Shown: positions 1 through 8,354 of the stretch, piece after piece | How the letters are laid out: every line of letters begins with the position of its first letter | Numbering within the stretch: the first letter of the stretch is position 1 | Assembly: GCA_049340005.1 (NCBI GenBank) | Contig: JBMPIY010000011.1 | Length of the DNA: 64,000 bases | Direction: 5' to 3' (one strand) | From: CAXBDP01 sp963974465 | Lineage (GTDB): Bacteria; Bacteroidota; Bacteroidia; Cytophagales; Cyclobacteriaceae | Notes under the pieces: model-generated | Databases searched by the model: none | Seen by the model: the letters and a program-made list of their open reading frames with translations, nothing else | Told to the model about the DNA's origin: nothing | Translations under genes and position numbers: made by a program

Positions 1-2
1 CA

Positions 3-137
3 CTTACCATTCTAGCTAAGCACGATGATGGCACAAGTGATAAAATAAGCTTAAACCATACATATAATGCTTCTCAGATAGCTTGGTTCAAAGCTGGTTC
101 AGCTTTGAATTTGATCAAGTTGATGGAAAAGGAATAA
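3..137 (+). CDS. Aconitate hydratase, C-terminal fragment
   Basis: The first 44 complete codons are the end of a gene cut by the window edge. The frame starting at base 3 reads to a TAA at 135-137 and ends in NHTYNASQIAWFKAGSALNL followed by a short basic-acidic tail. That ending matches the C-terminus of aconitases (citrate to isocitrate, TCA cycle), where an N-H-T-x-x-E-x-x-Q-I-x-W-F-x-A-G-S-A-L-N block is highly conserved. Only the tail is visible, so the subfamily (AcnA or mitochondrial type) cannot be settled. A strong intrinsic terminator follows at once, consistent with a gene end. Confidence 0.75.
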   Translation, partial: LTILAKHDDGTSDKISLNHTYNASQIAWFKAGSALNLIKLMEKE

Positions 138-172
138 AATAAACTTTTAAATTTAAATATTATCTTTGAAAT

Positions 173-206
173 GAGACGGGTTGAGAAATCCGTCTCATTT
201 TTTTTT
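173..206 (+). terminator. Intrinsic terminator after aconitase
   Basis: The arms GAGACGG (173-179) and CCGTCTC (190-196) form a perfect 7-bp stem with a 10-base loop, followed by A and a run of nine T. It sits 35 bases after the aconitase stop codon and isolates that gene from the S41 peptidase. Confidence 0.9.
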
Positions 207-291
207 ACGAATATGATAAAAAGAAATAAATTCACGCTAGAGAACAAATAAAGATTCTTATCTGTTTTTTATCAGGAAAATAAAATAAGAT

Positions 292-1608
292 ATGCAAAGC
301 AATAAAAATTGGAAGATAATATTTGGCAGCTTATTAGTGGTAAGCTACCTGATAGTAGGATGTAGGGAAAAGGAAGATGAAGAGCAATCTTATGAAGATG
401 CAGTAGTCAATCAAATAAAAGATAAGATTGTAGAGACAATGGATGACTTTTATTTTTGGAGAGAAAATATCCCACCTGGAATTGACCCATTGGCATTTAG
501 TGATTATAGCAGCTTAGTAGATGCGATGCTTTATAAGCCAATTGACAAATGGTCTTATATCACAAGCAAAGAAGAGTTTGATGCTCTAACAAGAGCTGGT
601 CAATATGCAGGACATGGATTTGTGCAAAGTATCGATGTAGAAGGAAATTTGAGAATTGGTGCAGTTTTCAAAGACTCTCCCGCAGATCAAGCTGGTTTCA
701 AAAGATCAACCAAGATTTTATCCATTAATGGCAAAAGTACCGAGGAAATCCTAGCGACAAACACTTTAACTGAGGTAATTGGTGCAAGGGAAGTTGGCGT
801 TGTAAACAATTTCAGAATTGAAGATCCTGACGGGACAATTCGCGATGTGCAAGTGAATAAAGCAATTGTAACTCAAAACACAGTAATGCATCATCAAATC
901 GAAACTGTTGGAAATAAGAAAATTGGCTACTTGGTATTTATGGCGTTTAGAGAATCTTCAATTGCGGAATTGGATATAGCATTTGCTGAATTCAAAGCAG
1001 CTGGAGTTACTGACTTGATCATTGACTTTAGATATAATGGTGGTGGCTTTGTAAATGTAGCCGAATACCTTGCCAATATGATAGCACCTACTTCTGCTGT
1101 AGGTCAAATTTTGTCTAAATATACCTTCAATAGTAGACAAAGCTCACAAGAAACAACTCTACGAATTGGAGCAAATTCATTAAATCTCAATTTACAAAGA
1201 ATGGTAGCCATAACTTCTCCAAGTACAGCCTCGGCTAGTGAATTGGTGATAAATGGCCTAGAACCATTTATGGACGTGAAATTAGTTGGTGAGCAGACAG
1301 GTGGAAAACCAGTTGGCGCTTATGTAATCCAAATTTCAGATCAAATTTTGGTACCAATTACCTTTAAAGCCGTAAATGCAAATGGTATTGGTGATTACTA
1401 CGATGGCTTACCAGTTGACAAAGAAGTGATTGATGGTCTAGATAAAGATTGGGGTGACCCAGAAGAAGCTCGATATAAAGAAGCCGTTCATTATATTGTG
1501 AATGGATCGTTTACAAGCTCTGCTTCCGCAAGACAATTGAGTAATTTCTACAGGACTAAAACACTCAATATGATGCAGGGGTTTCAAGCAGAAATTGGTG
1601 CATATTAA
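292..1608 (+). CDS. S41 family C-terminal-processing peptidase, lipoprotein
   Basis: A 438-residue exported serine peptidase. The N-terminus has a hydrophobic signal ending in the lipobox LIVGC, so it is likely a lipoprotein of the cell envelope. A PDZ-like domain follows (about residues 110-190, containing GHGFVQSI and SPADQAGF), then the S41 catalytic domain with LIIDFRYNGGG near 245. The nucleophile is probably Ser314 in TASASE and the general base Lys339 in TGGKPVG; their spacing of 25 residues is that of the Ctp family Ser/Lys dyad. Such proteins trim C-termini of exported proteins; the substrate is unknown. It converges with the TPR lipoprotein gene, the two stop codons overlapping by 4 bases. 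Confidence 0.9.
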   Translation: MQSNKNWKIIFGSLLVVSYLIVGCREKEDEEQSYEDAVVNQIKDKIVETMDDFYFWRENIPPGIDPLAFSDYSSLVDAMLYKPIDKWSYITSKEEFDALTRAGQYAGHGFVQSIDVEGNLRIGAVFKDSPADQAGFKRSTKILSINGKSTEEILATNTLTEVIGAREVGVVNNFRIEDPDGTIRDVQVNKAIVTQNTVMHHQIETVGNKKIGYLVFMAFRESSIAELDIAFAEFKAAGVTDLIIDFRYNGGGFVNVAEYLANMIAPTSAVGQILSKYTFNSRQSSQETTLRIGANSLNLNLQRMVAITSPSTASASELVINGLEPFMDVKLVGEQTGGKPVGAYVIQISDQILVPITFKAVNANGIGDYYDGLPVDKEVIDGLDKDWGDPEEARYKEAVHYIVNGSFTSSASARQLSNFYRTKTLNMMQGFQAEIGAY

Positions 1609-2219
1609 GCCAACTTCACTCCCATTCTTCTATTGATTTCTTGAAGACGCTCCGTAAGCTCCGGAAAACTTGGATATATTCTTTTCAAGTTTTCCAGAGC
1701 TTCTCGAGCTAAATAGTATTGGCGACTTTTGATATAGATATTTGCTTGCCCAGATAAAGCTCCGAAGTGTCTTTTTTCAAGTTCTAATGTTTTCTGAATA
1801 TCCGAAAGAGCTTTTCCGTACTCTCCCATTGCATAAAACACCGTTGCCCGCTTATTCCAAACTTCTGGATAGTCGGGCATTACTTTTATTACCTCTTCAA
1901 AGGCTTTTAAAGCTATTCCAAACTCTTCACTTTCTAGTGCGTCAGAGCCTATTTTCATCACGGTGTTTACTTGCATAATACCACTTTGGTTCCAAAGGTA
2001 ATTGATCCTATTGCGTACTCTACGAATCTCTCTGCCTCCTAAATCCTCTCCTGCCAAACGATTAAACAGACTGTCAACTTCAGAGTTGACACCCATCTTG
2101 AATTCCTGATATTCTTTGTATTGTTTTCCAGATAAATCTTTGAGAATAGGCGAACGGCTATCGTGACAAGAAGCCATTAGAATGAGAATGCTAAGTATGC
2201 CTATTAAATTTCTATACAT
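1605..2219 (-). CDS. TPR-containing lipoprotein
   Basis: A protein of about 204 residues. I chose the internal ATG at 2219 because it places a compact signal (MYRNLIGILSILILMASC) with a lipobox cysteine at the N-terminus; an upstream in-frame ATG at 2243 would add eight residues. The second half consists of helical tetratricopeptide repeats, with ALKAFEEVIKVMPDYPEVW and ALSDIQKTLELEKRHFGAL as clear TPR units around residues 100-180. TPR lipoproteins act as scaffolds; there is no catalytic motif. No upstream promoter consensus is evident and its partner is unknown. Confidence 0.8.
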   Translation of the reverse strand: MYRNLIGILSILILMASCHDSRSPILKDLSGKQYKEYQEFKMGVNSEVDSLFNRLAGEDLGGREIRRVRNRINYLWNQSGIMQVNTVMKIGSDALESEEFGIALKAFEEVIKVMPDYPEVWNKRATVFYAMGEYGKALSDIQKTLELEKRHFGALSGQANIYIKSRQYYLAREALENLKRIYPSFPELTERLQEINRRMGVKLA

Positions 2220-2447
2220 TGAATAAATAAATTGAAATGTCATCCTAACGGCTCTTACGAATAATCAAGCCTAAAGGTATTTTTCCATCATTCAGAGATA
2301 ATATTAATTTCGGAAATATTCTTCAAATAGAAAATTTATAATCATCAAATAGTTCCACTCGTGGAATTTAATAACGCAAAAGGCAAAAACTCCACCAATA
2401 ACCCATATTTTTATTGATTAATATTGTTTTCAACAAAATCAGACTAT

Positions 2448-2469
2448 CCTCCCGCTTATTTCTAAGCGG
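2448..2469. other. Hairpin containing the GCGGGAGG octamer
   Basis: An octamer copy (CCTCCCGC, 2448-2455) is embedded in a perfect inverted repeat: CCGCTTA (2452-2458), loop TTTC, TAAGCGG (2463-2469). No T-run follows, so it is a poor terminator. It lies in the 5' leader of the M14 peptidase gene. A hairpin with the same TTATTTCTAA core lies just after that gene (4184-4205). Confidence 0.6.
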
Positions 2470-2507
2470 AGTCAAAAATGAATTTCCAATTATCTAATAT
2501 CTATCTA

Positions 2508-4175
2508 ATGAAGCGTCTTTTTAAATCTTTTGTTTTAGGAATCATCTGTCTCGGCATTTCACTGACAGGTCTTGGGCAAATAGCTTTGCCAAATGCAGGT
2601 AATATTCCTACTTATAATCCTGCTGATAAAAAAGTATGGCCAGGAGAATTACTAACAACGCCTGAGAAAACGGCCTATTTGAATACCTCAACGTACAATG
2701 ATGTTAGAGAATTTCTGGAATATGTAAATGCAAATAGTCCACTTACGCATTTGGAATATATTGGTAAAAGTGAAAGCGGGAGGGAAATTCCATTGATCAT
2801 TCTATCAGACCCAAAAGTAAGTACACCGGAAGAAGCTCAAGCCACCGGAAAGTCTACATTCTATATTCAAGCCAATATTCACGGTGGAGAAGTTGAAGGA
2901 AAAGAAGCTGTGATGATTTTGATGCGTGAGATACTTTTTGGAGACAAAAAGCATTTGCTTGACAATCAAATTATCCTCATTGCACCAGTTTACAATATTG
3001 ATGGCAATGACAACATGGGCGACAATACTAGACCCTCTCAAGAAGGTAGTCCGATGACAGCTGGTACAAGAGCAAATGGAGCAGGCCTAGATCTAAATCG
3101 TGATGGAATGAAACTGGAAGGCTCCGAGACAAAAGCACTCTTAGAAAATGTGATTTTGAAATGGGATCCGCAGCTATTGGTAGATCTGCATACCACGAAT
3201 GGAACATGGCATGGCTACTCTCTTACTTGGGCTCCAAGCTATCATTCAGCTGGACAATATGAACCTTATGATTACACTTGGAACAATATGCTTCCTGAAA
3301 TCACCCAAACTGTATATGAGAAATACGATTTGCATTTTGGTCCATTTGGAGATTATTATGGCTTAAGAAGATGGCCTGTAAATCGTTTCTCGACTTACAA
3401 CCACCATCCTAGATATTTGGTAAATCAGATGGGCTTAAGAAATAAGCTTGGTATTCTAAGTGAAAATTTTGCGCACGAACGATTCTACCAGAGAATTTAT
3501 GCAGCGCATGCTTTCGTAAATGAGATTTTGGAATTCACCAATCGAAATGCTGCTGAAATTACTCAATTGAATAAGAAAGCTGAACAGGATGCCATTAATG
3601 CTGTGATTGAAGGAGCTGGAGTTGCTAAAAAGGGTGTGAGATACCAAATGGTAGCAATGGATGAATTGCTCAACCTGAGAACGTATAATTATGGCACATA
3701 TATCAACCAAAAAGGCGATTCAGTGATATATCGTACAGGTGAGATTGTGAATTTAGAAGGTGTAGAATATTACGCCAAATTTGACCCAACTGTGGAAGCA
3801 ACTATTCCTCGCGGTTATGTTTTTTCTCAAGAACTTTCTCATATCGCAGATATGCTTAAATCGCATGGTGTGAAAGTGACTCAACTAGAGAAAAACCAAA
3901 ATTATACTGGAGAAGAATTTCATATTTCGAAAGTGAATAAAGCAAACAGACCATTCGAAGGGCATAATATGATAACACTGGAAGGAGAATTTAAAGCTGG
4001 AAATAAGCGCTTTAGTAAAGGTGACTACGTTGTAGATGCTGCACAACCACTGGCTAATTTGATATTTTATCTACTTGAACCGCAGTCTGATGATGGCTTA
4101 ACAACTTGGAATTTTTTCGATGATCAGATTGGAGAAGGAAATACAGTGTATCCAGTATTTAAGTATTTCAAATAA
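2508..4175 (+). CDS. M14 family zinc carboxypeptidase, exported
   Basis: A metallopeptidase of 555 residues with a signal peptide (MKRLFKSFVLGIICLGISL, cleavage probably after GLGQ). I prefer this ATG to the one at 2478 because the signal peptide then starts directly at MKR. The M14 zinc set is visible: H-G-G-E (His125, Glu128), His228 in VDLHTTNG, Arg/Asn in DLNRDG, and the catalytic Glu319 in GILSENF. The last 150 residues form a non-catalytic beta-rich tail. Family members remove C-terminal residues from peptides; this one is probably periplasmic or surface-located and nutritional. It is monocistronic, flanked by two hairpins with a shared loop sequence. An octamer copy lies inside the gene at 2776. 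Confidence 0.9.
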   Translation: MKRLFKSFVLGIICLGISLTGLGQIALPNAGNIPTYNPADKKVWPGELLTTPEKTAYLNTSTYNDVREFLEYVNANSPLTHLEYIGKSESGREIPLIILSDPKVSTPEEAQATGKSTFYIQANIHGGEVEGKEAVMILMREILFGDKKHLLDNQIILIAPVYNIDGNDNMGDNTRPSQEGSPMTAGTRANGAGLDLNRDGMKLEGSETKALLENVILKWDPQLLVDLHTTNGTWHGYSLTWAPSYHSAGQYEPYDYTWNNMLPEITQTVYEKYDLHFGPFGDYYGLRRWPVNRFSTYNHHPRYLVNQMGLRNKLGILSENFAHERFYQRIYAAHAFVNEILEFTNRNAAEITQLNKKAEQDAINAVIEGAGVAKKGVRYQMVAMDELLNLRTYNYGTYINQKGDSVIYRTGEIVNLEGVEYYAKFDPTVEATIPRGYVFSQELSHIADMLKSHGVKVTQLEKNQNYTGEEFHISKVNKANRPFEGHNMITLEGEFKAGNKRFSKGDYVVDAAQPLANLIFYLLEPQSDDGLTTWNFFDDQIGEGNTVYPVFKYFK

Positions 4176-4183
4176 AAGTGAAA

Positions 4184-4205
4184 GGGCGGTTATTTCTAAC
4201 CGCCC
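4184..4205 (+). terminator. Hairpin after M14 peptidase gene
   Basis: A perfect 9-bp stem, GGGCGGTTA (4184-4192) and TAACCGCCC (4197-4205) with loop TTTC, eight bases after the stop codon. There is no T-run downstream, so it may act as a transcript-end stabiliser or a Rho-type end rather than a canonical intrinsic terminator. Confidence 0.65.
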
Positions 4206-4334
4206 GCTCAACCAATCAACCTTAAACTAACTCTATGAAAAAATTCTAACTACAAATCATCCACTATGGAATGAAAAAAGCTTTTAAATTTTTGCCAAGA
4301 ATAAACCACCAAATCTTATGAGTGGTATTATCAC

Positions 4335-4427
4335 TTAACTATTTGCGGCAATCAAAATAATAAAAGCCAAAAACAGTGCAACAATAGCTGAAAGATTTCT
4401 TCTTGAAAACAAACTTATGGATTTCAT
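4335..4427 (-). CDS. Putative 30-residue single-span membrane peptide
   Basis: A short ORF reading MKSISLFSRRNLSAIVALFL and then ten more mostly hydrophobic residues ending AANS: a basic N-terminus followed by one transmembrane helix. A TAnnTTTG-type element (TACCTTTG, minus strand, 4499-4506) lies about 70 bases upstream and supports a transcript in this direction, although the -33 position reads TTT rather than TTG. No homology is recognised. It could be a small toxin-like or accessory membrane peptide, or a chance ORF; the promoter element and the amphipathic layout make it worth keeping. Confidence 0.4.
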   Translation of the reverse strand: MKSISLFSRRNLSAIVALFLAFIILIAANS

Positions 4428-4506
4428 AAAATATTGAAAATGTATTGCTTATGCCGAAAAATTAAAAATATCAACCTATTACCGTTCCCTATTGGGCTGC
4501 AAAGGT

Positions 4507-4768
4507 AATGACTTAATAACAGAAAAAAAATAAGTTTGTTTAATTTTAGATTTAAGGAAATTTTCGAGTGAAATTTTAATTCTGTCCTTAGCCCATTTAC
4601 CTCTACTTTATTCTATTTTATTTGAATCGAAGAAATTAAATTAGAATTAATCATTCAGCAGTTATATTAAATTTTTACGCCCTATTTTTGTCCTTTAGAA
4701 TAAAAACTAACTTAAGATTCCTTTTGCTTATTTTACGACCGTCAAAGACTAAATAATCTCAAACCATT
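4507..4768. other. AT-rich intergenic region before TPR kinase
   Basis: No gene is seen here. The stretch is very AT-rich and presumably carries the promoter of the downstream kinase; a TATTTTTG match at 4683-4690 fits the Bacteroidota -7 element but lacks a good -33 partner. Confidence 0.4.
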
Positions 4769-6778
4769 TTGAAATTTTCTGTCCAATTAGTCATAAGAAT
4801 CTTTTGCATAACTTTGATTTCATGCTGTGCGGAACAAGTGTGCTTTGCAGAGCAAGAAAACTATGAGTCGAGTGCAAATAATAATGCGTTAAGAACTCTT
4901 ATTAAATCCAAAAGCAGTCCTGATAGTGTAAGATTAAAAGCTCTAAATGACTATGGCTGGCAATTAAGAAATAGTAATACAGATTCGGCCTTAACTTACT
5001 TGAATCAAGCATTAGAGTTAGCTAAACAAACTAATCTAAATAATGAAGAGGTTAACATCCTCAATCGGATTGGTGTAATTTATCGTAACAGAGGAAATAA
5101 AATTAAGGCATTTGAAGCATTTTCAACCGCCCTTTCTAAATCTGAGGAACTTGGAAATGAGCGGGAGGTAGGCTATAGCTATATGAATTTGGCTCATGCT
5201 TATTTAGATGATGACGCTCCCTTTCTTGCCATCACTAATGCCACAAAAGGCAAGGAGATATTTCGGAAATCAGGGAATAGATTAGGCGAAGCATATGCTA
5301 ATGGAATTATAGGCGAAGCCTATTTAAGACTTAAGAACACCAGAAATGCCATCAATTTTCTAACGCTCGCTTACAATATAAGGAAAGAACAAGGTGTAAA
5401 AGAAAGTCAGGCAATTTCAGGCACTTTTCTAGCCTCTGCTCATTCCACATTAGGAGAAATTGATACTGCTTGGAATTACTTAAATGAAGCTCTTGACATT
5501 TTTAATAGCAATAATAATCTATATGGATTGAGCATTGCTTACTTAGCTAAAGCTTCCATCGAAATGAATTCGAATTTACTTGAGGAAGCAGATCTTTCAT
5601 TGCATATGGCATTAAACAATGCAGATGAGCTTGGTGGTGAATTACAAAAACTGCAAGTATTTCAACAACTTGCAATTCTAAAAGCTAAGAAAGCAAGCTT
5701 CGATTCTGCCTATTATTATCAAGTCGTAATTGATTCTATAATTAGAGAAAGGTTCAGAAGAGAAAATATAGCTCAGTATGATCAATTGAAATTGAAGATT
5801 AATCAAAGTCAGAGTAATCGAGAAAATAGATTGTTACTACAAGATCAACTTCAAAGGCAAGAGGATCTTAGAAGAAAGAGTACTCAGATTTATGTTTTGT
5901 TTTTCTTAGTTGGCCTATTACTATTCCTTATCGCTCTTTTTATTAAGAATCAACGCAAGATTAAAAAACAAAACAAGTTGCTCATGGAGATCAATATTTC
6001 TATGGAACTGCAGCAACAAGAAATTTTAGAACAAAAAGAAAAGCTAACTAAGCAAAGTGAAGAGATTCTACTTAAGAATATTGCCTTAGAGAGTATTAAT
6101 GAAGAAAAGGATAATTTGATGGGCATTGTAGCTCATGATTTGAGAACTCCACTTGCCAATATTGATGGACTTGGGCATCTAATTAAAGAAGCTGGAGAAC
6201 TCAATGAAGAACAAAACAAATACCTTAAGATTATTCAAAGTGTGTCAAGAGAAAGCATTAAGTTGATTAATGACCTTTTGGTATTGAATAGAATTGAATC
6301 AGGCACATACGAGAAAACAAAAGAAAAAATCTCCGTGAGTGAATTAGTTCAAGCCATTGTTCAAGCAAATAGACCCGTAGCACAGGCAAAAGATATCAAA
6401 TTAGAATTGTCAGAGGATTATAAGAAAAACGACATTCTAAAAACTGACAGTCCTGCTCTGCGAAGAATTATTGAAAATTTGCTTAGCAACGCTATCAAGT
6501 TCTCTTACCCAAATACTATTGTACGTTTATCAGTAAGAGAAGAGCCTTTTTTTTATGAATTTACCGTAACAGATGAAGGGCCTGGGATCAGCGAAGTAGA
6601 TCAGAAGAAGCTATTTAAGAAATTCACAAAACTGGCAAATAAGCCAACATCTGGTGAGTCTTCAAGTGGCTTGGGCTTATCAATTGTAAAAGGGCTTACA
6701 GAACAACTAAAGGGAGAAATTCGTGTCGAAAGCTCATTGGGCATTGGTAGCACCTTCCACCTGATTATTCCAAAGTAA
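4769..6778 (+). CDS. TPR sensor histidine kinase
   Basis: A 669-residue sensor kinase of the periplasmic-TPR type common in Bacteroidota. The order is signal peptide (to about residue 28), five to six tetratricopeptide repeats (about 40-320; e.g. DSALTYLNQALELAKQTN), one transmembrane helix (about 374-393), a long coiled coil (about 395-445), HisKA with phospho-acceptor His456 in VAHDLRTPLAN, and HATPase_c with N-box NLLSNAIKFS and G-box DEGPGI and GLGLSI. It autophosphorylates and passes phosphate to an unknown response regulator; no regulator is adjacent, so it is an orphan kinase. The gene for a deiodinase-like flavoprotein starts 6 bases after its stop and may be co-transcribed. An octamer copy is at 5161. 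Confidence 0.9.
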   Translation: MKFSVQLVIRIFCITLISCCAEQVCFAEQENYESSANNNALRTLIKSKSSPDSVRLKALNDYGWQLRNSNTDSALTYLNQALELAKQTNLNNEEVNILNRIGVIYRNRGNKIKAFEAFSTALSKSEELGNEREVGYSYMNLAHAYLDDDAPFLAITNATKGKEIFRKSGNRLGEAYANGIIGEAYLRLKNTRNAINFLTLAYNIRKEQGVKESQAISGTFLASAHSTLGEIDTAWNYLNEALDIFNSNNNLYGLSIAYLAKASIEMNSNLLEEADLSLHMALNNADELGGELQKLQVFQQLAILKAKKASFDSAYYYQVVIDSIIRERFRRENIAQYDQLKLKINQSQSNRENRLLLQDQLQRQEDLRRKSTQIYVLFFLVGLLLFLIALFIKNQRKIKKQNKLLMEINISMELQQQEILEQKEKLTKQSEEILLKNIALESINEEKDNLMGIVAHDLRTPLANIDGLGHLIKEAGELNEEQNKYLKIIQSVSRESIKLINDLLVLNRIESGTYEKTKEKISVSELVQAIVQANRPVAQAKDIKLELSEDYKKNDILKTDSPALRRIIENLLSNAIKFSYPNTIVRLSVREEPFFYEFTVTDEGPGISEVDQKKLFKKFTKLANKPTSGESSSGLGLSIVKGLTEQLKGEIRVESSLGIGSTFHLIIPK

Positions 6779-6784
6779 TGTGAT

Positions 6785-7468
6785 ATGGCGGACAAAATTA
6801 TTGATGGCTTTCCTTACATTGAATATCATCAAGAGGAACTAAATGAGAATGAAGTAAGTCAAAGAGCTAATTCTTTTTATGAAAGTATGAAAACTCGTAG
6901 GTCGGTACGCCATTTTTCCTCCCGCCCTATTCCAAAATCAATAATTGAAAGTATCATTAAAACTGCGGCATCCGCACCTTCTGGAGCAAATAAGCAACCT
7001 TGGACTTTTGTGGCTATCTCTAACCCAGAACTAAAAAGTAAGATAAGAGAAGCTGCTGAAAAAGAAGAGCTAGAAAACTATAACGGAAGAATGTCCAAAG
7101 AATGGCTGCAAGACTTAGCTCATTTGGGAACCGATTGGCACAAAGAATTTCTTGAAATTGCTCCTTGGCTCATCGTAGTATTCAAAAAGATTTATGATAT
7201 TGATGTCAATGGAAACAAACACAATAATTACTACGTTTCTGAATCTGTGGGTTTAGCGAGTGGCTTTTTGATTGCTGCTATCCATCAGGCTGGTTTAGTT
7301 ACCCTTACACATACGCCAAGTCCGATGAATTTTTTAACTCAGATACTCAATAGGCCTGAAAACGAACGACCATTTTTATTGTTACCTGTTGGCTATCCAG
7401 CAAAGGATGCCTTAGTTCCAAAAATTTTTCGCAAGAACTTAGACCAAATAAGTGAATTCAAACTTTAA
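6785..7468 (+). CDS. Iodotyrosine-deiodinase-like nitroreductase-family flavoprotein
   Basis: A 227-residue FMN-dependent protein of the nitroreductase fold. FMN phosphate-contacting RRSVRHFS (38-45), SAPSGANKQPW (63-73) and the C-terminal LLPVGYPAKDALVP agree closely with the iodotyrosine deiodinase (IYD) subfamily rather than with general nitroreductases. The substrate-lid residues that grip the zwitterion of halotyrosine appear conserved: Glu95, Tyr99 and Lys120, with the E+4=Y and Y+21=K spacing of known IYDs. IYD reductively dehalogenates iodo- and bromotyrosine; homologues exist in non-vertebrates, including Bacteroidota. It is probably cytoplasmic with no signal peptide. Its 3' end overlaps the next ORF by 17 bases. 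An octamer copy at 6918 lies in the FMN-loop coding region. Confidence 0.8.
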   Translation: MADKIIDGFPYIEYHQEELNENEVSQRANSFYESMKTRRSVRHFSSRPIPKSIIESIIKTAASAPSGANKQPWTFVAISNPELKSKIREAAEKEELENYNGRMSKEWLQDLAHLGTDWHKEFLEIAPWLIVVFKKIYDIDVNGNKHNNYYVSESVGLASGFLIAAIHQAGLVTLTHTPSPMNFLTQILNRPENERPFLLLPVGYPAKDALVPKIFRKNLDQISEFKL

Positions 7469-8354
7469 TCACGTGCAGAAAAGACTCATTTTTTTAATTG
7501 CCCTCATTTTTGGCAGCAGTGTAATGGCAACATGCCAAGTAAACATTGAAAATAGCTTACTTTGGAAAATTGAAGGCCCTGGACTTAGCGAACCATCCTA
7601 TTTATTTGGCACCATCCACGCTATTTGCCCTGATGACTTTAAAGTAGGTGCTGACCTTAATTCCATAATTGAGAGTGTAGAGCAATTGGCTCTGGAAATT
7701 AAGATGGATGACCCAAGTCTAATGGGCAAAATGCAAGCTGGAATGCTCTTTCCAGAAGAAGGCACAATTCGTGATTTTGTAGATGATGCAAACTATCAAA
7801 TAATAGAGAGCTTTCTTCAAGACTCTATTGGCATCAATATCAATTTGGTAAGTCGTATTCAGCCGATTTATTTGAATTCGCTAATTCTACCAAAAATGCT
7901 AGGTTGCACTCCTGCGTCTGTTGAAGGTAAATTGATGGAAGTAGCAGCAAAAAATGAATTGGGAATCATTGGTTTAGAATCAGTTGAAGATCAGCTTGCC
8001 ATTCTCAATTCAATTGATATGGAAACGCAAACATCCTTTTTGATAGAATCGGTAAAGGAATTTGAAGAGGGTCGCAAAGAAATCCGCAATATGATAGATC
8101 TCTATATGCGAGAGCAGGTGAATGAATTATACGACCTTATCAGTGCTAGTGAATTTCAGGTTTATGAAAATGCCATCCTGACTACACGAAATCAAAATTG
8201 GATTCCAAGAATTGTTGAAGAAGCATCTGCAAAACCAACGTTATTTGCTTTTGGATCAGGGCATTTAGGTGGGCCTGAAGGAATAGTAACTTTGCTAAGA
8301 AAAGCTGGCTACACACTTACTCCTATGGAAAGTATGAACCCGATTTTGCCCTAG
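7452..8354 (+). CDS. TraB/GumN family protein
   Basis: A protein of 300 residues with an N-terminal hydrophobic signal (RLIFLIALIFGSSVMATC), so probably exported and possibly lipid-anchored through that Cys. The TraB/GumN hallmarks are present: LFGTIHAICPDDF near residue 50 and the C-terminal GSGHLGGPEGI with LLRKAGYTLTPM. The family is related to Tiki-type metalloproteases (GTxH and GxGH motifs) but its bacterial role is unclear. The start is uncertain because the ATG lies inside the upstream gene; a GTG at 7473 is an alternative that keeps the signal intact. It converges with ctlX, overlapping by 4 bases. Confidence 0.8.
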   Translation: MNSNFNHVQKRLIFLIALIFGSSVMATCQVNIENSLLWKIEGPGLSEPSYLFGTIHAICPDDFKVGADLNSIIESVEQLALEIKMDDPSLMGKMQAGMLFPEEGTIRDFVDDANYQIIESFLQDSIGININLVSRIQPIYLNSLILPKMLGCTPASVEGKLMEVAAKNELGIIGLESVEDQLAILNSIDMETQTSFLIESVKEFEEGRKEIRNMIDLYMREQVNELYDLISASEFQVYENAILTTRNQNWIPRIVEEASAKPTLFAFGSGHLGGPEGIVTLLRKAGYTLTPMESMNPILP

